Below are positions 57,871-64,000 of a DNA stretch of 64,000 nucleotides, in pieces; position 1 is the first letter of the stretch; the number at the start of each line of letters is the position of its first letter. The stretch is taken from NCBI GenBank assembly GCA_035222895.1, contig JAVYIG010006797.1:1-64000 (forward strand), written 5' to 3'. The position numbers were made by a program, and so were the translations under genes. Source of the DNA: Strongylocentrotus droebachiensis. Lineage: Eukaryota; Echinodermata; Echinoidea; Camarodonta; Strongylocentrotidae. The notes below the pieces were generated by a model that ran no database searches, had not been told where the DNA came from, and was given only the letters and a program-made list of their open reading frames with translations.

Positions 57871-60800
57871 CCGACACCAGATCGACCAAACAATGACCCT
57901 ACCCCCAATCTTAGTCTGTTTGAAGTCGATGTGCGGTAGGACTGAGATATTAGATGGGCGTGGACCCGAAAACTGGTCCCTGCCACTGAGACTGGGCAGA
58001 TTATTTGAATTCGGTGAATCGTGTGCATTGCTTTAATATCGTAGAATAAAAAAAGGCGAAAACTATACAACTCCACCTTTAAAACACCATTATCTACTTG
58101 AAAAGAAGGAATTGATGAACGTGGCCGTCTGGTGACACTCATTAATGCCTCACCTTCAATCCATTAGAGTTTCTAAACAAAAATAAAGCTACCATCATCA
58201 TGCTAAATTTCGAGCCTTTCTAACAATCAACCACCAAACTGTAAATAATTCTCGCATTTTTGTTGCTTTTCAACTCTTAAATATTATGAGATTATTTCGC
58301 CCTTATATCTGACGGCGCCTCACAATCACCGACATAATTATTTTTTCGAAAAGTCATGACTACATATTGTGCACTCTTGCGACTTCTAATTGGATTTTTA
58401 AAAACATGTTTACTAATTTATTTTAGGCGGCAAAGCTCCAATATTATATTTCTTCTGATTTTGAACTATTCAAGGCCCTGTTTATCCCAAACTCACAGGT
58501 TTCCGCATTGTTGGCATTCCAGCCGACCCACCTTTTTATTTTGCTCTTGACGGTGGCTGTCAAAAAATGATAATGATGCCGGTAGTGAAAGGATGTTTTC
58601 ATTTTTGATACAAAAACGAGGAATGTGTAATATTTATGATCGTCATAGCTTGCCCTTTTTTTAAAAAACACTTTGAACAATAACTTGCGAGTGCCACTTT
58701 CGAAAAAATTGTGTCCGATTTGCCTCCTCTTTGTAATGACGGTCTGTTTGTTTAAAACAGTTATTGTTTGGAGGCTTACCTGTCAGGGGCATATCGCGGG
58801 TCTAGAAACGAAGGGGCACCGATGTCAGTTCATGGTGAGGGTAGGGGGGGGGGGGGGCACCAGTACCTACTCGGTGTATGAAATGCAAGGGAACTATAGG
58901 CGAGAGAACAATAGGTTTCGACTGCTTTTCATGTTGCCTTTCCAACTTCCGATCTTCTGAACTCAACAGATACTGTTTCCAAAATAATTGTTCATGTAGC
59001 AAAACTGAGCTCGACTGACTATAAAGTATTACTCTCTAGCGCCCGTCTCTCGATCTGTTCACCCTCTTTTTGTTACCGCGACCGGACTGCTTTGATGACC
59101 TGAAGAAACCACGTTCACACTGTCTCAGTCTCTCTTTCTCCACCCCCTTTCCTTCTCTTTTAAACTCTCAGCTTCTTTCTCCTCACCTTTTCCCTTTCCC
59201 CTCCTTATCATTCTACACCCATCTTTCCCTTCATTGCCACCTACCCCCCTCCTCCCCCTCTCTCTTTCTCTCTCTTTTTGCTATCCATCTCTCTCCATCT
59301 CCCTCTTCCACTCTCTGTCCCTCTTCTCAATTATCTCTCTCTCTGCCTTTATCTCTCACTCCGTGTCTCTTTAATATTTCGTTTGTTGGCCTATATTATA
59401 TGAAGTATAATGATTATTGATTTTATTTGTAAATCGTTTGGCTTGTACCCTTTTTCTTTTGACATTCTATGTACAGTATAACTATATTTGTTTGTATTAT
59501 ATTTCTTTTGTTCTTGTAATTGTTTGTATACAATATTATTGTTAGCATCCCTTTATATTATATTGTATTATTCAAGTTGTATATGTAAAAATTACTAACA
59601 CAAATGCTTTCGTTATCCTACCGGGCCCCCATTTCTCTCTTGGGTATTGAGTGGCAAATGGAGATTAATGCCTTGCCAAATTAAGGACATTAGTGCCGTG
59701 TCGATCCCTCACCTTTTAATTTCAAGTCAAGTGCTTAAACCACTCAACTACGACACTTCTACAGGAAGTGAAGGGACTCCTTCAGCCTGTCCTGCTGGTC
59801 ATTTTTTTTTTATAAACCAATGAATAAATGAATAAATCTTGCCCGGACATCAACTTTCCAGATTTTGCGAGCAAGCGAAGCAAATAAAGAAAACGGCAAT
59901 TGACACTTTATCATTGTAACAAATTCGTAGCATACAGTAGCATTTTTAGGAACTGGGGATCCGATTCCGGGGCCCAACACCGTACCAAAACCCAATTGGG
60001 CAGACCTCACTACACATTGCATATCACTTTTTTATCAAAATCCTAACCAATATTGACTGCCCGGTAAGACCAATTCGGTTATGGTATAATAGGGCCTGGG
60101 GATTCGTTCTATTAAGAACAATTTAGAGCTACCTGCATTTAACAATGAATACATTATTTCCGTTATTCTGGAGAAGGGATGGCGTATCCATGAAGAAAAG
60201 GGCTAGTCTATTATAACTGTATCGATCCTATAGAAAACCATTACATTCTCCAAATTGATATTTACTTCAATGGATGGGCAGACACGGGGGGGGGGGGGGG
60301 GGGGGGGAGGGTGGCATATAAGTATAGGCCACTGTTGATTTACTGAAGGAAAATTAATTCTACTCAGTTGGGGGTAGGGATTTTTTAATCAGAGCCCTCT
60401 ATGGTTGAGTGTTAGGACAAAGCTGCCTGCTGCCTGCTGCATACTCTACATGTCCGAAGGCAAATTGTATGTATTTTTTACATGACATTAAATTATCTTT
60501 AATCTTGAATCTATACATTGCATGTTGTATTGGTTCATTTTCTTCAGTGAAACCTGCCAACTTTAGCATATCCTACTTTTGCACATTCCCCTTTGCCCCG
60601 TTTATTATATTAAACATTTTTTAAGTCCCCTCCCCCCCGGCCCCTCCCCCCCCCCCCCCCCCCCCCCCCTCCGGCCCCCTGCTCAGTGAGGAAATGTAAC
60701 GATTAACCCTCTCTTCATCTAAATTCAAAAGAGGAGTCGGGGGGGGGGGGGGGGGGCTCATGCCCTTCTCTATCTCAAAAAAAAATCGTACAAACCGGAA

Positions 60801-61528
60801 GAAGAAGAGAGAGAAGAAAAAGCTTGAAGAAGACAAAGCAGAAGAAGAGTAGCAACAACAACAACAACTGAAGAGGAACCAGGAAGAGGAGACTGTTGAC
60901 TATAATTATACTCAACTGTAGATGGCGTTCTGTCTTTTACTAATTTCTGCTTCGAATTCGGTGAATCATCACGTATAATCATGATAATACACATAAGTTT
61001 AATGGAATTGAATTTATGAATGAAGACAACTAGACAAGCGCTGGCGACATTTACGGAGCCTGAACGTGTCGAGTGCGAGTACATTTAGCAGGTAAACAAT
61101 TGAATAATTTGATTAAGAGTAGTTAGAGTACACATATTTTGGTTTTAAAGTGCAAATACACGTCCGATTCGTCAGAGCCGCACAGCGGAACAGTTCAACC
61201 CCTACCCGCCGGCCTGGGCTGATCTGAGCTGATGGGTATACGGGTGATGGGTTGGACTGTCTTGAAATGTGCGTTGAACCAAAAACTTGGCAATTAATAG
61301 GGCTAGGCTAGGCTATTTCACTCTCGATTCAATAGTCTTTGTAGCTAATAGGAATCCCAAAACTGTAAATCTGGATATATTGCAACCTAGGGCCTAAACT
61401 AACTAACAAATGCAAAGCTTCTGATAATATTTCAGAAGAAATTAATTCACATCCTTTTTTTTTACTGTCTAGAAGAACCTCACTATCCTAGCCAGGCCTA
61501 GGTTAGACACATCTACAGTGTAGTCATA
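57871..61528. other. Intergenic with homopolymer tracts; no supported gene
   Basis: Includes a pyrimidine-rich stretch (59120-59370), a SINE-like tail (59610-59765), a G-run of about 28 (60277-60307), a C-rich block (60626-60670) and a G-run at 60739-60756. A possible 5' untranslated exon for the downstream ORF could end at 61090 (AGCAG/GTAAAC), unproven. Confidence 0.5.
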
Positions 61529-62017
61529 GGTTGCGTTTATTGGGTTTTGCCACTAGATATGTACATATCGTACCCCACTATCGGACCCCACTAGATCTAT
61601 ACGAAAGTGATTTGCGGGATGACGCGTTTATCGTCTCTTCACGATTCAAAATAAAGGCCTAATTGTGTCTGAGCAGCTGTTTTGCGCCGTTTGACCCAGG
61701 AAGCAGACAGTTTCTCGGAGGTCAACTACACACACATGCTTGTACACAACACATGGCGCGCTAGCCTCTGAACCGGAAATTAACTTGGGTGGTCCGATTT
61801 GTATGTGGGGTTCAAAACAGCTTTGCGTTTATCATCTCTCAGAAACGTGATTCTGGCTGTAGATATGTCGCATTTAAAACACACCTTTTTGCGTCTTTAG
61901 ATATGCCCATATCTAAAGACCTTTAAAAAAGGCTTTGCGTTTATCACCTTCTAAATTTGCCTGAAAGACATTTGAGAAACCTGATTCTAGCCAAAAATTT
62001 GGTCAATAAACGCACCC
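61529..62017. mobile_element. ~490 bp TIR element, GCGTTTATC family (copy 2)
   Basis: Ends GGTTGCGTTTATTGGG and CAATAAACGCACCC are inverted repeats, with ATA on each side. Colinear with 38185-38665. It lies about 230 bp upstream of the P-element-like ORF. Confidence 0.85.
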
Positions 62018-62247
62018 ATAGACTATGGCTATGAAATTTGTTTGATCTCTAGAGCTATGGTCTAAAATATGCTTCTTCTCCTTCTTCGGTATAACTAAGT
62101 AGGTCTACAGACCACCATCGGGTGCATTCTCTTACTGATATAGGCCTACAAGCTGTGCAGGTGATTATTATAATGTCTCAATAAACGGCTTTTCAATTTC
62201 ATTGACTTTCCTTTTCGCAGGTAGATCTACAGTGTACAACATTTGGA

Positions 62248-62919
62248 ATGGATCACTGTTACGCCTCGCACTCTAGCAGGACACAAGGCAGTTCCACAGA
62301 TGACCTGGAAATAAGAAATGTCAAGGATACAACTGTGAATGTCAATAAGACTTTGTCACACTGTGTGCAGAAGAATGTGGTTGTAATTGCTGGCCAGAAA
62401 GTAAAAGATAATCAACGCATGGAAACGAATGTTGACTCTGTTCATTTAGCAGGTGTCAGGAGAGTGAACACAGATTCGATGAGTGGGCCAGCACCGAGAC
62501 AGCGGACAGAGAAAGAGAAGATGGTCCTCCTTCAAAAACAGCTCCTAGAAATCCAAAGGAAACAAACACAATGTCTTCTCAAACTCAAACAGGAAAGTAA
62601 GAAAGTCCAAAAGCTGGAAAAAGACGCCCAAAAGAGCAATATTGACCGGGAGAACCTGAGTTTGACAAAAGAGCAGGTCGTTGCTGGAGCGAAGCGATTC
62701 ATGACAGAACCAGTGGTGTCTTTCTTTGCCGATCAGATGGATTACCAAGAGTCAGAGGGTGAGGTGAAAAGTAGAAGATGGAGTTTGGAAACGAGACGGT
62801 TTGCCCTGGAAATGTATTTTCTGAGTGCTCCCGCATATCAGTTCCTGGAAAATGTCTTCCATCTTCCAGATACCTCCGAGATAAAGACTTGGGCAGAGAA
62901 GGGAATGGATTGTGTTTGA
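62248..62919 (+). CDS. P-element/THAP9-like transposase fragment, coiled coil plus HTH (223 aa)
   Basis: The ORF starts at GGAATGG, 27 bases after a good splice acceptor (TTTCCTTTTCGCAG at 62220), so it may be an internal or second exon. Residues 86-130 are a charged, leucine/glutamine-rich coiled coil. Residues 177-216 (RRWSLETRRFALEM, SAPAYQFL, FHLPDTSEIKTW) match the helix-turn-helix pattern of P-element-type transposases, as found in THAP9-like proteins. No THAP zinc finger (C2CH) and no RNase-H-like catalytic part are seen within it or nearby, and it stops right after the HTH. It may be a dead transposon piece, a short splice form, or a domesticated protein; I cannot tell which. Codon use and intact frame are compatible with coding. 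Confidence 0.6.
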   Translation: MDHCYASHSSRTQGSSTDDLEIRNVKDTTVNVNKTLSHCVQKNVVVIAGQKVKDNQRMETNVDSVHLAGVRRVNTDSMSGPAPRQRTEKEKMVLLQKQLLEIQRKQTQCLLKLKQESKKVQKLEKDAQKSNIDRENLSLTKEQVVAGAKRFMTEPVVSFFADQMDYQESEGEVKSRRWSLETRRFALEMYFLSAPAYQFLENVFHLPDTSEIKTWAEKGMDCV

Positions 62920-62922
62920 GAA

Positions 62923-64000
62923 GTCCTGGATGTGTACCTGGTGCTCACAGTGCTTCCCACGTATGCTTCCTACATCTCTTAAGATGTCTTCTTCAACATA
63001 AGACCTTAAAAAAAAAATGTATTGTCCAAAGGTGCCAAAACATGGGTCTGTCGGTCCGAAACCTTTTTTGTTTTTCTCTCCCTCTTTTGGCATATATTTC
63101 TCAGTTTTGAATGCTTTAATATTTATTTTCTCTAAAAAAAGGTTTAAAAAAAAACTTTGTTAAAAAGCTGACCGTAGATTTCAAGATTTTTGGGTTGGAA
63201 AGGGCAATACAACATCTTTTTGGGGGGCTAACTGACCTCTCAGAGATTTAGTTAACTAATGTTAACTAATGACTTATGGAAGAATGCAGAGCATCTCTCT
63301 CTTCTCTCTTCTTTTCTCTTCACTATTCTTTCCTTCTCTCCATTACATCACATAGGCACATATTTGTGATACACGCTATATATGTATGGCATATTGTTAT
63401 TATCATTGTAAGGTTGTATAGACTAGAAAGCTCTGAATTGTACAGTTATTAAATTGTGTCCAATTGGTCACCTTCAAAGAAATTGTATATAATAAGAATA
63501 TAAGATGCATAAGCTATACACACTTACACAAAAAATTAGTTCCATGCAGTTGATATTTTTAGTATTATTAATTTTCTTGGGTGGTTTTCTGGAAAACTTA
63601 ATTTTCAAGATAGTAAGAAAGAAGTATGTTGTCAAAAATATGAATTAGGGCAAGTCATTTGTTAACGTCTGTGCACAGACAGACTCATTTCATGTTTGTA
63701 CATTAGCTATTAAAGCACACATTTAGTCATCGAGGGTGCACTGAATGTTGGGGGGGGGGGGGTGGGAAGGGGTTGTATTATCTACTTGTCATGTTATCTC
63801 CCCCCCCCCCTCTCCTTCTCTCTCCTTGGACTTGCCCCCCCCCCCCTCCAGCCATACATGTAGCTACGTCATTACTGTTCAAATGTACTCAAGATCATTG
63901 GCAGTCAATTTTGCATGAGAGAAATTTTTCAGCATTGGAGCCGTTCTGGTGTGGCATAAGCCATGGTACGCAAAATAACATACACAACAAATATGATGAT
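62923..64000. other. Downstream flank, no further gene seen
   Basis: AT-rich sequence with short poly-A runs, an ATTAAA near 63449, G- and C-runs at 63750-63762 and 63799-63847. No transposase catalytic region is recognisable in the three plus frames. Confidence 0.5.

Noticed and set aside
58673-58960. 95-codon ORF upstream of a G-run
   Set aside because: No homology or splice context; composition as surrounding DNA.
59070-59420. 116-codon Ser/Leu/Pro-rich ORF
   Set aside because: Product of a CT-rich low-complexity stretch.

Overview
This is eukaryotic, intron-rich, AT-rich genomic DNA from a marine deuterostome, most likely an echinoderm and probably a sea urchin. The reasons are a tandemly amplified multi-SRCR gene, a MuSK-type receptor kinase split by GT-AG introns, introns rich in TACATGTA motifs, and many LINE remnants and small inverted-repeat transposons. 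There are no operons, bacterial genes or CRISPR arrays. The species cannot be fixed from the sequence alone.

Layout. (1) 1-7.4 kb: a truncated TTAA-type MITE, then copy A of a duplicated ~1.6 kb unit. Copy A carries a 3.9 kb minisatellite (38 units of ~102 bp) and is split by a minus-strand LINE. (2) 7.4-21.6 kb: a complete minus-strand gene for a secreted protein with ten SRCR domains. A signal-peptide exon (21484-21610) is followed by ten phase 1-1 SRCR exons, eight of them on ~1.58 kb tandem units (predicted 1113 aa). (3) 22-31.8 kb: a transposon graveyard. A plus-strand LINE holds five nested insertions, one of them a MITE inside a MITE of the same family. After it comes copy B of the ~1.6 kb unit, in which the minisatellite is not expanded. 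(4) 35.3-55.8 kb: a complete minus-strand MuSK-like receptor tyrosine kinase gene. Its ten coding exons join in frame to 919 codons: signal peptide, Ser/Thr-rich stalk, two Ig domains, Frizzled-type CRD, transmembrane helix and kinase. The 11 kb first intron is full of repeats. (5) 56-64 kb: intergenic sequence with homopolymer and CT tracts, a TIR element, and a plus-strand ORF resembling the coiled-coil/HTH part of P-element/THAP9-type transposases.

The main points are these. The MuSK-like kinase keeps the NPxY docking motif and all catalytic residues, but the three activation-loop tyrosines of vertebrate MuSK are replaced without a length change, inside a short internal repeat. The SRCR gene appears to have grown by very recent whole-exon duplication. 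The minisatellite shows a seven-unit higher-order repeat and can be compared with an unexpanded paralogue in the same window. Several MITEs can be dated relative to each other by nesting, target-site duplications and an empty site. All spliced models are predictions from splice signals and reading phase; no transcript data were available.
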